64,000 nt of DNA from assembly GCF_041052385.1 (NCBI RefSeq), contig NZ_CP163439.1, positions 6,251,001-6,315,000 on the forward strand. Direction: 5' to 3'. This document shows positions 16,317 to 25,003 of the stretch, in pieces; the first letter of the stretch is position 1, and each line of letters begins with the position of its first letter. A program made the position numbers and the translations under genes. The notes beneath the pieces were generated by a model that made no database searches, was not told the origin of the DNA, and saw only the letters and a program-made list of their open reading frames with translations. Origin of the DNA: Streptomyces sp. R28 (GTDB lineage Bacteria > Actinomycetota > Actinomycetes > Streptomycetales > Streptomycetaceae).

Positions 16317-18143
16317 ATGACAACAGAAGACACGCAGGAGCCCCAGGAGAAGACAGGTCACACGCGATCCGGCCACACCCGCAGACGCTTTCTGGCCGGT
16401 GCCGGGGGAGTGGCCGGCGCCCTCGCGTTATGGCCGGGCGGCAGCGCCGGCGCCGCGACAGGCAAGCGCGTCGCCGTCCTCGGCGGCGGGGTCTCCGGCC
16501 TGAGCGCCGCCCACGAACTCGCCGAACGCGGCTACGCGGTCACCGTCTACGAGTACTACGACACCCTCGGCGGCAAGGCCCGCTCGATGCCCGTCCCCGG
16601 CACTGCGGCCGGCGGCCGCGCAAACCTCCCCGCCGAGCACGGCTTCCGCTTCTTCCCCGGCTTCTACCGGAACCTGCCGGACACCATGCGCCGCATCCCC
16701 GTCCCCGGCAACGCGGGCGGCGTCCACGACAACCTCCGCAGCGGCACCGAGGCCCTCTTCGCCCGCGCCGGCGGCCGCCCCGACCTGCACTTCCCGCTCC
16801 GCCGCGCCACCACCCCGCCCCGCCCCGGTGACCTCACCCTCAGCTGGATCCGCGACCAGATCCTCTCGGTGCTGGACCTCGGCACCCGCCTCCCGGCCCA
16901 CGAGGTCGCCTACTTCGCCGACCGGCTCCTCGTTCACCTGACCAGCTGCGACGCCCGCCGTGAGGAGGTGTGGGAGAAGGTCGCGTGGTGGGACTTCATC
17001 CGCGCCGAGGAGATGAGCGAGGAGTACCGCACGCTCCTCGGCATAGGCCAGACCCGCAATCTGGTCGCCACGCGCGCGGAGGTGGCGTCCACCCGAACCG
17101 TCGGCCGCGTCATCATCGAGGCCCTGCTCCTGTGGGGCCTGCTCGGCCGCGGCATGGACGGCGACGCCGACATCGACCGCATCCTCAACGCCCCCACCAG
17201 CGAGGCCTGGATCGACCCCTGGGAGGCCCACCTGCGCTCCCTCGGTGTCCGGTTCGTCCTCGGCACCCAGGCCCGCGAGGTCCTCTACGACGGCGGCCGG
17301 GTGACCGGCGTCCGCGTCTCGGCCCGCGACGGCGCCGACGAACGTACGGTCACCGCCGACCACTACCTCTCCGCGCTGCCCGTCGAGCACGCACGCATGA
17401 CGTGGGGCCCCGCCCTGCGCGCGGCCGACCCACAGCTCGCCAAGTGCGACGCGCTGCAGACGGACTGGATGACCGGCGTGATGTTCTACCTGCGCACCCC
17501 GACACCGGTCGTGCACGGCCACATCAACTGCCTCGACTCACCCTGGTCGGTGACCGGCATCGGCCAGGCCCAGTTCTGGGACGGACGGGACTTCTCGCGC
17601 GACTACGGCGACGGACGCGCCCACGACTGTCTCTCCGCCATCATCTCGGAGTGGGACAAGCCAGGCATTCTGTACGGCAAGACGGCCAAGGAGTGCACCA
17701 AGGAGGAGGTCGTCGCCGAACTCTGGGCCCAGCTGAAGGACGGCCTGAACGACGCAGGCAAGACCACGCTCCGGGACGAGGACCGCCTCGGCTGGTTCAT
17801 GGACCCGGCGGTGACGGGCCTCGGCGGCCCCGATCCGCGCAACCGCGAGCAGCTCCTCATCCACCCCACGGGCACCCTCTACAACCGCCCCACGGCCCAC
17901 ACGAAGGTCCCGAACTTCTTCCTCGCGGGCGACTACGTCCGCACGGACGTCGACCTGGCGACGATGGAAGGCGCCAACGAATCCGCCCGCCTGGCCGTCA
18001 ACGCCCTCCTCGAAGCGGACGATTCGGACGCCGAGCGCTGCCGGATCTGGGAGCTGTACCGGCCCCCGGAGCTGGAGCCGCTGAAGCGGGTCGACGAGGT
18101 GCGCTACAAGCTGGGCCTGCCCAACACCTTCGACCTGGGATGA
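16317..18143 (+). CDS. Tat-exported FAD-dependent amine-oxidase-like/hydroxysqualene dehydroxylase-like protein with a TTA codon
   Basis: The 608-residue protein starts with a twin-arginine signal (TRRRFLAGAGG near residues 21-31), then an FAD-binding motif (RVAVLGGGVSGLSAAHELAE, GxGxxG near 56-61) and the EHGFRFFPGFYRNL segment of phytoene-desaturase/amine-oxidase relatives such as hydroxysqualene dehydroxylase. A C-terminal second FAD motif (NFFLAGDYVRTDVDLATMEGA) is intact. The substrate is unknown. Codon 38, in the signal peptide, is TTA (16428-16430), the only in-frame TTA I found in the window. In Streptomyces that codon needs the bldA tRNA, so the enzyme may appear only during development. 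Confidence 0.85.
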   Translation: MTTEDTQEPQEKTGHTRSGHTRRRFLAGAGGVAGALALWPGGSAGAATGKRVAVLGGGVSGLSAAHELAERGYAVTVYEYYDTLGGKARSMPVPGTAAGGRANLPAEHGFRFFPGFYRNLPDTMRRIPVPGNAGGVHDNLRSGTEALFARAGGRPDLHFPLRRATTPPRPGDLTLSWIRDQILSVLDLGTRLPAHEVAYFADRLLVHLTSCDARREEVWEKVAWWDFIRAEEMSEEYRTLLGIGQTRNLVATRAEVASTRTVGRVIIEALLLWGLLGRGMDGDADIDRILNAPTSEAWIDPWEAHLRSLGVRFVLGTQAREVLYDGGRVTGVRVSARDGADERTVTADHYLSALPVEHARMTWGPALRAADPQLAKCDALQTDWMTGVMFYLRTPTPVVHGHINCLDSPWSVTGIGQAQFWDGRDFSRDYGDGRAHDCLSAIISEWDKPGILYGKTAKECTKEEVVAELWAQLKDGLNDAGKTTLRDEDRLGWFMDPAVTGLGGPDPRNREQLLIHPTGTLYNRPTAHTKVPNFFLAGDYVRTDVDLATMEGANESARLAVNALLEADDSDAERCRIWELYRPPELEPLKRVDEVRYKLGLPNTFDLG

Positions 18144-18185
18144 GACTGTTCAGCCCGAGATGAGTCGTTTCGACTTGGTATGAGG

Positions 18186-18224
18186 CGGAAGGGCCGCTGC
18201 CCCCGAGCGGCTGCGGCCCTTCCG
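18186..18224. terminator. Strong hairpin terminator between convergent genes
   Basis: A perfect 12-bp stem (CGGAAGGGCCGC at 18186-18197 with its complement at 18213-18224) encloses a 15-nt loop. It lies 43 bp after the FAD oxidoreductase stop and 15 bp from the stop of the NlpC/P60 gene, so it can serve both. A T-run is absent, as is common in streptomycetes. Confidence 0.8.
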
Positions 18225-18238
18225 GTGATCTCCGCGAC

Positions 18239-19036
18239 TCAGAGGACGCGCACGGCTCCCGACGCCGGGTACCCGGACAGGTCCTGGATGACGACGCCCT
18301 TGGAGGGGTTGGCCGCGTCCAGGTACTGGCCGTTACCGATGTAGACGCCCACGTGGTAGGCCGAGCCCTTGCCACCCCAGTACAGGATGTCGCCGACCTG
18401 GATCTGAGAGAGCGGGATGTCGGTTCCAGCCATCGACTGGTCCTGCGAGACCCGCGGCAGGTCGACGCCGACCTGCTTGAACGCGGCCTGGACCAGGCTG
18501 GAGCAGTCCCACGCGTTGGGGCCGGTGGCACCCATGACATACGCGTCGCCCACCTGTGCCTGGAGGAAGGAGATGACCGTCGCGACGCTGCCGCTGGCGG
18601 GAGCGGCGACGCTCGTGCTCGCGGAGGCGGACAGGGTGGCCCGCTCGGTGCTGCGCGAGGCGGCGGCTTCCGCGGCGGCCCGGCGGGCCTCCTCGGCCTT
18701 CTTCTTCGCCTCGGCCTTCTTCTTGGCCTCCGCGAGGTCCTTCTTGGCTTCCTTGGCTGCCGCGGCGGCGGCCGCGTCACGCTCGGCGTCGAGCTCGTAG
18801 TTCGCCGCCGCCAGCTGAGTGGCGTCCGCGGACTGGGCGAGCTGGTCCGCCAGGTCACCCGTGAGGGTGGGCAGTTCGATGGTCTGCGTAACCGGCTCGG
18901 CGGCGTTCGCCGTGGCCGCAGCACCTGCCGCTGCCATGCTGAGGACGCCACCGGCAACTCCGGCACGCATCGCGATGGTCGTCGATGCGCCGCGGCGGGG
19001 CTTCCGGTGGCTACGTATGTGAGCGGTGTGGGACAT
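18239..19036 (-). CDS. NlpC/P60 family cell-wall hydrolase (C40 peptidase)
   Basis: The 265-residue protein has a signal peptide (cleavage near residue 45, after ANA), an Ala/Lys/Glu-rich helical segment (about 80-130, probably coiled coil) and a C-terminal NlpC/P60 domain with catalytic Cys178 (NAWDCSSLVQAAF) and His228 (AYHVGVYIG). Such enzymes cut peptidoglycan stem peptides outside the cell. The ATG at 19036 gives the basic n-region MSHTAHIRSHRKPRR; upstream ATGs at 19066 and 19093 are possible but would lengthen the signal. I looked for a ydaO riboswitch upstream and did not find one. Confidence 0.88.
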   Translation of the reverse strand: MSHTAHIRSHRKPRRGASTTIAMRAGVAGGVLSMAAAGAAATANAAEPVTQTIELPTLTGDLADQLAQSADATQLAAANYELDAERDAAAAAAAKEAKKDLAEAKKKAEAKKKAEEARRAAAEAAASRSTERATLSASASTSVAAPASGSVATVISFLQAQVGDAYVMGATGPNAWDCSSLVQAAFKQVGVDLPRVSQDQSMAGTDIPLSQIQVGDILYWGGKGSAYHVGVYIGNGQYLDAANPSKGVVIQDLSGYPASGAVRVL

Positions 19037-19334
19037 GAGAACAACCGGTATCAGGGGCTCCTCCATACCTACAAGAAACGTGTGCTGCGCCACAGTTACT
19101 CAATCGCCGCCCCAATTTCCCTGCACTCCGCCCTTTATTGACGCCGTAACGGACATTGCGGACCCCCTCGATCCCGCCCGTGATCACGGACTTTCATCAT
19201 TAAGTCCGAATTGCCCGCCGCTTACCACTTGTTGGGACCGGTGGCCAAGCCCGGTTCTCTGGGTCTCACATCGGTGTGGCAGAGGTCACGCAACGGTTAC
19301 GGCGATGTGCGCGTCCCGTGCCCGGATCCCCCTC

Positions 19335-19367
19335 ATGTGGCTCGTGAACGCGTGCACGCGTCCACAT
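19335..19367. promoter_or_regulatory. Palindrome with Rex-like core
   Basis: ATGTGG (19335-19340) and CCACAT (19362-19367) flank a perfect 14-bp palindrome ACGCGTGCACGCGT (19348-19361). The overlapping 18-mer TCGTGAACGCGTGCACGC (19342-19359) matches the Rex consensus TTGTGAACGCGTTCACAA at 14 of 18 positions, well in the left half but poorly in the right. It lies about 300 bp from the nlpC/P60 start and 420 bp from nuoA. Confidence 0.4.
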
Positions 19368-19654
19368 CCCACTCCGAGGCTCCCCCTCATGTGTGAATGC
19401 GCGCCTCTATCAAGACATCCGGTCCAGCACCAATTTGCATGCAAAGGAACCATCTTGATATTGAGACGCCCCCTCCGAGCTGCGTCAACGAGCGAAAATG
19501 TCACCTCTGGTGATCACCTGAACGCTTCTCGTGTGAAGATCACCGCTCATCCGACTTCATGATCCTTCGTCAGGTGGTGGAGATCACAAAGCTTGTGCAA
19601 TACCCCGTGTCGCAGATCACAGAGCGGCGGGCATAAGATGCGAGGCAGTTGGGC

Positions 19655-19672
19655 TTGTGACCTGCTTCACAT
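19655..19672. promoter_or_regulatory. Rex (NADH/NAD-sensing repressor) operator of the nuo operon
   Basis: TTGTGACCTGCTTCACAT matches the Rex half-sites TTGTGAA-N4-TTCACAA at 12 of 14 positions. It begins 15 bp downstream of a possible -10 box and 124 bp upstream of the nuoA GTG, so bound repressor could block transcription. In S. coelicolor, Rex is known to control respiratory genes including nuoA-N, releasing DNA when NADH rises. Confidence 0.8.
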
Positions 19673-19778
19673 GTTCTCGATCTTCGCCGGGACGAGCGGG
19701 GCTCGTGGGACTGGTGAGTCGGCTGTGGGCCCAGTGCAACCGCCAGCAGTCAGTGCCGACTGAGAGGAGCGAGGAGCG

Positions 19779-20138
19779 GTGAACGCCTATGCGCCCATCC
19801 TCGTACTGGGAGCCCTCGGGGCAGGCTTTGCGATCTTCTCCGTGGTCATGGCCACGCTGATCGGTCCGAAGCGGTACAACCGGGCCAAGCTCGAGGCCTA
19901 CGAGTGCGGTATCGAGCCGACCCCCACGCCGGCCGGCGGCGGGCGCTTCCCGATCAAGTACTACCTGACGGCGATGCTCTTCATCATCTTCGATATCGAG
20001 ATCGTCTTCCTCTACCCCTGGGCCGTCACCTTCGACGCCCTGGGTGTTTTCGGGCTCGTGGAGATGTTGCTCTTCGTGCTCACCGTCTTCGTCGCGTACG
20101 CGTACGTATGGCGGCGCGGCGGCCTGGAATGGGACTGA
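19779..20138 (+). CDS. nuoA: NADH-quinone oxidoreductase subunit A
   Basis: The first gene of the 14-gene complex I operon encodes a 119-residue protein with three membrane segments and the family core YECGIEPTPTPAGGGRFPIK near residue 40, which includes the conserved Cys of the quinone-site loop. NuoA, NuoH, NuoJ and NuoK form the end of the membrane arm next to the quinone chamber. The GTG start has a purine-rich ribosome site (GAGGAGCGAGGAG). The Rex operator upstream probably sets expression of the whole operon. Confidence 0.96.
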   Translation: MNAYAPILVLGALGAGFAIFSVVMATLIGPKRYNRAKLEAYECGIEPTPTPAGGGRFPIKYYLTAMLFIIFDIEIVFLYPWAVTFDALGVFGLVEMLLFVLTVFVAYAYVWRRGGLEWD

Positions 20139-20153
20139 GGGGCCTTTAACGAC

Positions 20154-20704
<551 letters not shown>

Positions 20705-20708
<4 letters not shown>

Positions 20709-21466
20709 CCGACGCGAACGGCACCAACGGGGCGAACGGGTCGAACGGGGTCAACCCCGAGAAGGACCTCTCCGCCTCCAACCTCCCCGGCCAGCGCGGC
20801 CAGGGAGGCGAGGAGATCCGCGTCCAGCGCGGCATGTTCGGCGCCACCAACGGCGGCGACACCTCCGGCTACGGCGGACTGGTCCGCTCGGTCCGACTCC
20901 CGGGACCGGCGAGCCGCCCCTACGGGGGTTGGTTCGACGAGGTCGCCGACGAACTCGAGGGCGCACTGGAGGAGCAGGGACTCCTCCCCGACAACGCCAT
21001 CGAGAAGACGGTCGTCGACCGCGGCGAACTCACCTTCCACATCGAGCGCGAGCACCTGGTCCGCGTCGCCCGCACCCTGCGCGACGACCCGGCCCTGCGC
21101 TTCGAGCTGTGCACCGGCGTCAGCGGCGTCCACTACCTCAGCGACAAGGGCCGCGAGCTGCACGCCGTCTACCACCTGCGCTCGATCACCCACAACCGGC
21201 TGATCCGCCTCGAAGTCAGCGCCCCCGACAGCGACCCGCACATCCCCTCGCTCGTCTCGGTGTACCCGACGAACGACTGGCACGAGCGCGAGACGTACGA
21301 CTTCTTCGGCATCGTCTTCGACGGTCACCCCGCCCTGACGCGGATCATGATGCCGGACGACTGGCAGGGCCACCCGCAGCGCAAGGACTATCCGCTCGGC
21401 GGCATCCCCGTCGAGTACAAGGGCGCCCAGATCCCGGCTCCGGACCAGCGGAGGTCGTACTCGTGA
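20705..21466 (+). CDS. nuoC: NADH-quinone oxidoreductase subunit C
   Basis: The 253-residue subunit has the 30-kDa-subunit signature near its end (ERETYDFFGIVFDGHPALTRIMMPDDW and HPQRKDYPLGG). It begins with an Asn/Gly-rich low-complexity leader (NGTNGANGSNG). It is a separate polypeptide here, not fused to NuoD as in E. coli. GTG start and 4-bp overlap with nuoB. Confidence 0.96.
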
Positions 21467-22785
21467 GCACGCAGTCAGCATCCGCCCGTGAGACCACCGA
21501 GGGCACCGTTTACACGGTCACCGGTGGCGACTGGGACGAGGTCGTCCAGGCCGCGGCCCGCGCCGACGACGAGCGCATCGTCCTCAATATGGGTCCGCAG
21601 CACCCCTCCACCCACGGTGTGCTCCGCCTGATCCTGGAGATCGACGGCGAGACGGTCACCGAGGCCCGTTGCGGCATCGGCTATCTCCACACCGGCATCG
21701 AGAAGAACCTCGAGTACCGGACCTGGACGCAGGGCACCACGTTCGTGACGCGCATGGACTACCTGACGTCCTTCTTCAACGAGACCGCCTACTGTCTCGC
21801 CGTCGAGAAACTCCTCGGCATCGAGGACCAGATCAGCGAGCGCGCCAAGATCATCCGGGTGCTCCTGATGGAGCTGAACCGGCTCTCCTCCCACCTGGTG
21901 TGCATCGCCACCGGCGGCATGGAACTCGGCGCCACCACGATCATGATCTACGGATTCCGTGATCGTGAAATGATTCTCGACATCTACGAGCTCATCACGG
22001 GCCTCAGGATGAACCACGCGTACATCCGCCCCGGCGGACTCGCCCAGGACCTGCCGCCCGGCGCGGTGGACCAGATCCGCGAGTTCGTGAAGAAGATGAA
22101 GAAGAACCTCCCGGAGTACGACAAGCTCGCCACCGGGAACCCCATCTTCAAGGCCCGCATGCAGGACGTCGGCTACCTCGACCTGGCCGGTTGCATGGCC
22201 CTCGGCGCCACCGGCCCGATCCTGCGCTCCACCGGCCTGCCGCACGACCTGCGCAAGGCACAGCCGTACTGCGACTACGAGACGTACGACTTCGAGATCC
22301 CGACCGCCGACACCTGCGACTCCTACGGGCGCTTCCTGATCCGCCTGGAAGAGATGCGCCAGTCTCTCGGCATCGTCGAGCAGTGCCTGGACCGGCTGCA
22401 GCCCGGCCCCGTCATGGTCGCCGACAAGAAGATCGCCTGGCCCGCCCAGCTCGCCCTGGGACCGGACGGACTGGGTAACTCCCTCGACCACATCAAGAAG
22501 ATCATGGGCACCTCCATGGAGGCCCTGATCCACCACTTCAAGCTGGTCACCGAGGGCTTCCGCGTCCCGCCGGGACAGGCGTACGCGGCCGTCGAGTCGC
22601 CCAAGGGCGAGCTCGGGGTGCATGCCGTGTCCGACGGCGGCACCCGCCCCTTCCGGGTCCACTTCCGCGACCCGTCCTTCACCAACCTGCAGGCCATGGC
22701 GGCGATGTGCGAGGGCGGCCAGGTCGCCGACGTCATCGTCGCCGTCGCGTCCATCGACCCCGTGATGGGAGGCGTCGACCGGTGA
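21463..22785 (+). CDS. nuoD: NADH-quinone oxidoreductase subunit D
   Basis: The 440-residue 49-kDa subunit shows NMGPQHPSTHGVLRL near residue 39, which forms part of the quinone pocket, and the C-terminal IDPVMGGVDR. It descends from the NiFe-hydrogenase large subunit but lacks the metal cysteines. The GTG overlaps the nuoC stop by 4 bp. Confidence 0.97.
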   Translation: MSTQSASARETTEGTVYTVTGGDWDEVVQAAARADDERIVLNMGPQHPSTHGVLRLILEIDGETVTEARCGIGYLHTGIEKNLEYRTWTQGTTFVTRMDYLTSFFNETAYCLAVEKLLGIEDQISERAKIIRVLLMELNRLSSHLVCIATGGMELGATTIMIYGFRDREMILDIYELITGLRMNHAYIRPGGLAQDLPPGAVDQIREFVKKMKKNLPEYDKLATGNPIFKARMQDVGYLDLAGCMALGATGPILRSTGLPHDLRKAQPYCDYETYDFEIPTADTCDSYGRFLIRLEEMRQSLGIVEQCLDRLQPGPVMVADKKIAWPAQLALGPDGLGNSLDHIKKIMGTSMEALIHHFKLVTEGFRVPPGQAYAAVESPKGELGVHAVSDGGTRPFRVHFRDPSFTNLQAMAAMCEGGQVADVIVAVASIDPVMGGVDR

Positions 22786-23654
22786 CCACCTCTTCTTCTG
22801 AGCGGGGCGTCAGCCTGGGCATGCCCGAACTGCCCGCGCCCGCATACCCGGACGACGTTCGAGAACGGCTCGAGCGGGACGCGCGCGACGTCATCGCCCG
22901 CTACCCGGACTCCCGGTCCGCCCTCCTTCCGTTGCTGCACCTCGTGCAGTCGGAGGAGGGACATGTCACGCGCACCGGGATGCGGTTCTGCGCGGACATG
23001 CTGCACCTGACCACGGCCGAGGTGACCGCGGTCGCCACCTTCTACACCATGTACCGGCGCAAGCCGAGCGGTGACTACCAGGTGGGCGTCTGCACCAACA
23101 CCCTGTGCGCGGTGATGGGCGGTGACGCGATCTTCGAAGAGCTCCAGGAGCACCTGGGCGTCGGCAACGGCGAGACCACCGACGACGGCAAGGTCACCCT
23201 GGAACACATCGAGTGCAACGCGGCCTGCGACTTCGCGCCGGTCGTGATGGTCAACTGGGAGTTCTTCGACAACCAGACCCCCTCGAGTGCCAAGCGCCTC
23301 GTCGACGACCTGCGCTCGGGGCGGGCCGTCGAGCCGACGCGCGGAGCGCGGCTGTGCACCTTCAAGGAGACCGCGCGGATCCTGGCCGGCTTCCCCGACG
23401 AGCGGCCCGGGGCCGTCGAGGCAAGCGGCAGTGCGGGACCGGCTTCGCTGGTGGGCCTCCGCCTGGCCAAGGGAGAGACCGCACCCGCGCGCGTGGTCCA
23501 TCCGCGGGACGGCGGCCCTCATGACGAGCCGCAGGGCGGCGCGGTGCACGAGCCGTCTCCGACCGAGCACCTCAGTTCGCATGACGCGCCGCAGGACACA
23601 TCGGCATCCGACCCGGCCCACCCGGCAGGTCCTGCCGCCGAGGAGGGGGAGTGA
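22782..23654 (+). CDS. nuoE: NADH-quinone oxidoreductase subunit E
   Basis: The 290-residue subunit binds the 2Fe-2S cluster N1a through CTNTLC and ECNAAC. The core ends near residue 200. The remaining 80 or so residues are a Pro/Ala/Asp-rich tail not needed for the cluster, which makes this protein much longer than the roughly 170-residue E. coli subunit. GTG start and 4-bp overlap with nuoD. Confidence 0.95.
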   Translation: MTTSSSERGVSLGMPELPAPAYPDDVRERLERDARDVIARYPDSRSALLPLLHLVQSEEGHVTRTGMRFCADMLHLTTAEVTAVATFYTMYRRKPSGDYQVGVCTNTLCAVMGGDAIFEELQEHLGVGNGETTDDGKVTLEHIECNAACDFAPVVMVNWEFFDNQTPSSAKRLVDDLRSGRAVEPTRGARLCTFKETARILAGFPDERPGAVEASGSAGPASLVGLRLAKGETAPARVVHPRDGGPHDEPQGGAVHEPSPTEHLSSHDAPQDTSASDPAHPAGPAAEEGE

Positions 23655-25003
23655 TGACCTTGGCACCCGAGCTGAAAGACACCAGCCCCGAGAAGCTGCT
23701 CGCACCCGTGCTGTCGGCCTTCTGGGACGAGGACGGGTCCTGGACGTTGGACGTCTACCGAAGGCACGAAGGGTACGAGGGCCTTCGCAAGGCGCTCGCC
23801 ATGTCGCCGGACGACCTGATCGCGTATGTCAAGGACTCCGGTCTGCGCGGGCGCGGCGGGGCGGGATTCCCGACGGGAATGAAATGGCAGTTCATTCCGC
23901 AGGGTGATGGAAAACCGCACTATCTAGTTGTCAACGCCGACGAATCGGAGCCCGGAACGTGCAAAGACATTCCGCTCCTCTTCGCGAACCCGCATAGCCT
24001 CATCGAGGGCATTGTCATCGCGTGTTATGCCATCAGGTCTTCGCATGCCTTCATCTATCTGCGTGGTGAAGTCGTTCCCGTGCTGCGGCGGTTGCACGAG
24101 GCCGTGCGCGAGGCCTACGCGGCGGGCTACCTCGGCGAGAACATCCTGGGCAGTGGGCTCGATCTCGAACTCACCGTGCACGCGGGCGCGGGCGCGTACA
24201 TCTGCGGTGAGGAGACCGCACTGCTCGACTCGCTCGAAGGCCGCCGTGGTCAACCGCGGCTTCGTCCCCCCTTCCCTGCGGTGGCAGGTCTCTACGCCTG
24301 CCCGACTGTTGTGAACAACGTCGAGTCGATCGCGTCGGTTCCCGCGATTCTGAATCGGGGCAAAGACTGGTTCCGGTCGATGGGAAGCGAGAAGTCCCCG
24401 GGCTTCACGCTCTACTCGCTCAGCGGCCATGTCGCCAGCCCCGGCCAGTACGAGGCCCCGCTTGGCATCACACTCCGCCAGCTCCTCGAAATGAGCGGCG
24501 GGATGCGCCCCGGCCATCGCCTCAAGTTCTGGACACCGGGCGGCTCCTCGACGCCGATGTTCACCGACGAGCACCTCGATGTCCCTCTTGATTACGAAGG
24601 AGTGGGCGCCGCGGGTTCCATGCTCGGCACGAAAGCGCTCCAGTGCTTCGACGAGACGACCTGCGTCGTACGCGCCGTCACCCGCTGGACCGAGTTCTAC
24701 GCCCACGAGTCCTGCGGCAAGTGCACGCCCTGCCGTGAAGGCACGTACTGGCTTGTGCAGTTGCTGCGCGACATCGAGGCCGGCAAGGGTGTGATGAGCG
24801 ACCTCGACAAGCTGAACGACATCGCCGACAACATCAACGGCAAGTCCTTCTGTGCCCTCGGCGACGGTGCCGCCTCGCCGATCTTCTCCTCGCTGAAGTA
24901 CTTCCGCGAGGAGTACGAGCAGCACATCACGGGCCGCGGCTGCCCCTTCGACCCGGCCAAGTCGACGGCCTGGGCCGATCACCGCACGGAGGTGAACGCA
25001 TGA
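23654..25003 (+). CDS. nuoF: NADH-quinone oxidoreductase subunit F
   Basis: The 449-residue subunit binds NADH and FMN (GLRGRGGAGFPTGMKW near residue 65, then VVNADESEPGTCKD) and the 4Fe-4S cluster N3 (ESCGKCTPCREGTYW). It takes the hydride from NADH. A GTG at 23651 is possible, but the ATG at 23654 is better spaced from AGGAGG. Codons at 23870-24080 are unusual for the operon: about 25 of 70 end in A or T, including CTA, whereas flanking genes nearly always end in G or C. Confidence 0.96.
   Translation: MTLAPELKDTSPEKLLAPVLSAFWDEDGSWTLDVYRRHEGYEGLRKALAMSPDDLIAYVKDSGLRGRGGAGFPTGMKWQFIPQGDGKPHYLVVNADESEPGTCKDIPLLFANPHSLIEGIVIACYAIRSSHAFIYLRGEVVPVLRRLHEAVREAYAAGYLGENILGSGLDLELTVHAGAGAYICGEETALLDSLEGRRGQPRLRPPFPAVAGLYACPTVVNNVESIASVPAILNRGKDWFRSMGSEKSPGFTLYSLSGHVASPGQYEAPLGITLRQLLEMSGGMRPGHRLKFWTPGGSSTPMFTDEHLDVPLDYEGVGAAGSMLGTKALQCFDETTCVVRAVTRWTEFYAHESCGKCTPCREGTYWLVQLLRDIEAGKGVMSDLDKLNDIADNINGKSFCALGDGAASPIFSSLKYFREEYEQHITGRGCPFDPAKSTAWADHRTEVNA

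Larger units (their letters stand above)
19037..19778. other. Long regulatory intergenic region between nlpC/P60 and nuoA
   Basis: These 742 bp hold no convincing gene but many ordered motifs. They include a Rex operator at 19655-19672, a weaker Rex-like site inside a palindrome at 19335-19367, a perfect palindrome TTTGCATGCAAA at 19434-19445, and GGTGATCACC at 19510-19519. There are also two copies of CCCCCTCATGTG (19328, 19382) and four GATCAC motifs between 19512 and 19620. A possible nuo -10 box TAAGAT lies at 19634-19639. The region is visibly richer in A/T than the genes around it. Confidence 0.75.

Noticed and set aside
16209..16376. N-terminal extension of peptide deformylase
   Set aside because: The longer frame enters the divergent oxidoreductase gene, while the ATG at 16208 has an AAGGAGA ribosome site.
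19037..19300. ydaO riboswitch upstream of the NlpC/P60 gene
   Set aside because: The conserved CCGAACCCGACAGCT block and the GGGGTGAA block are absent on the minus strand; only the LysM gene has them.
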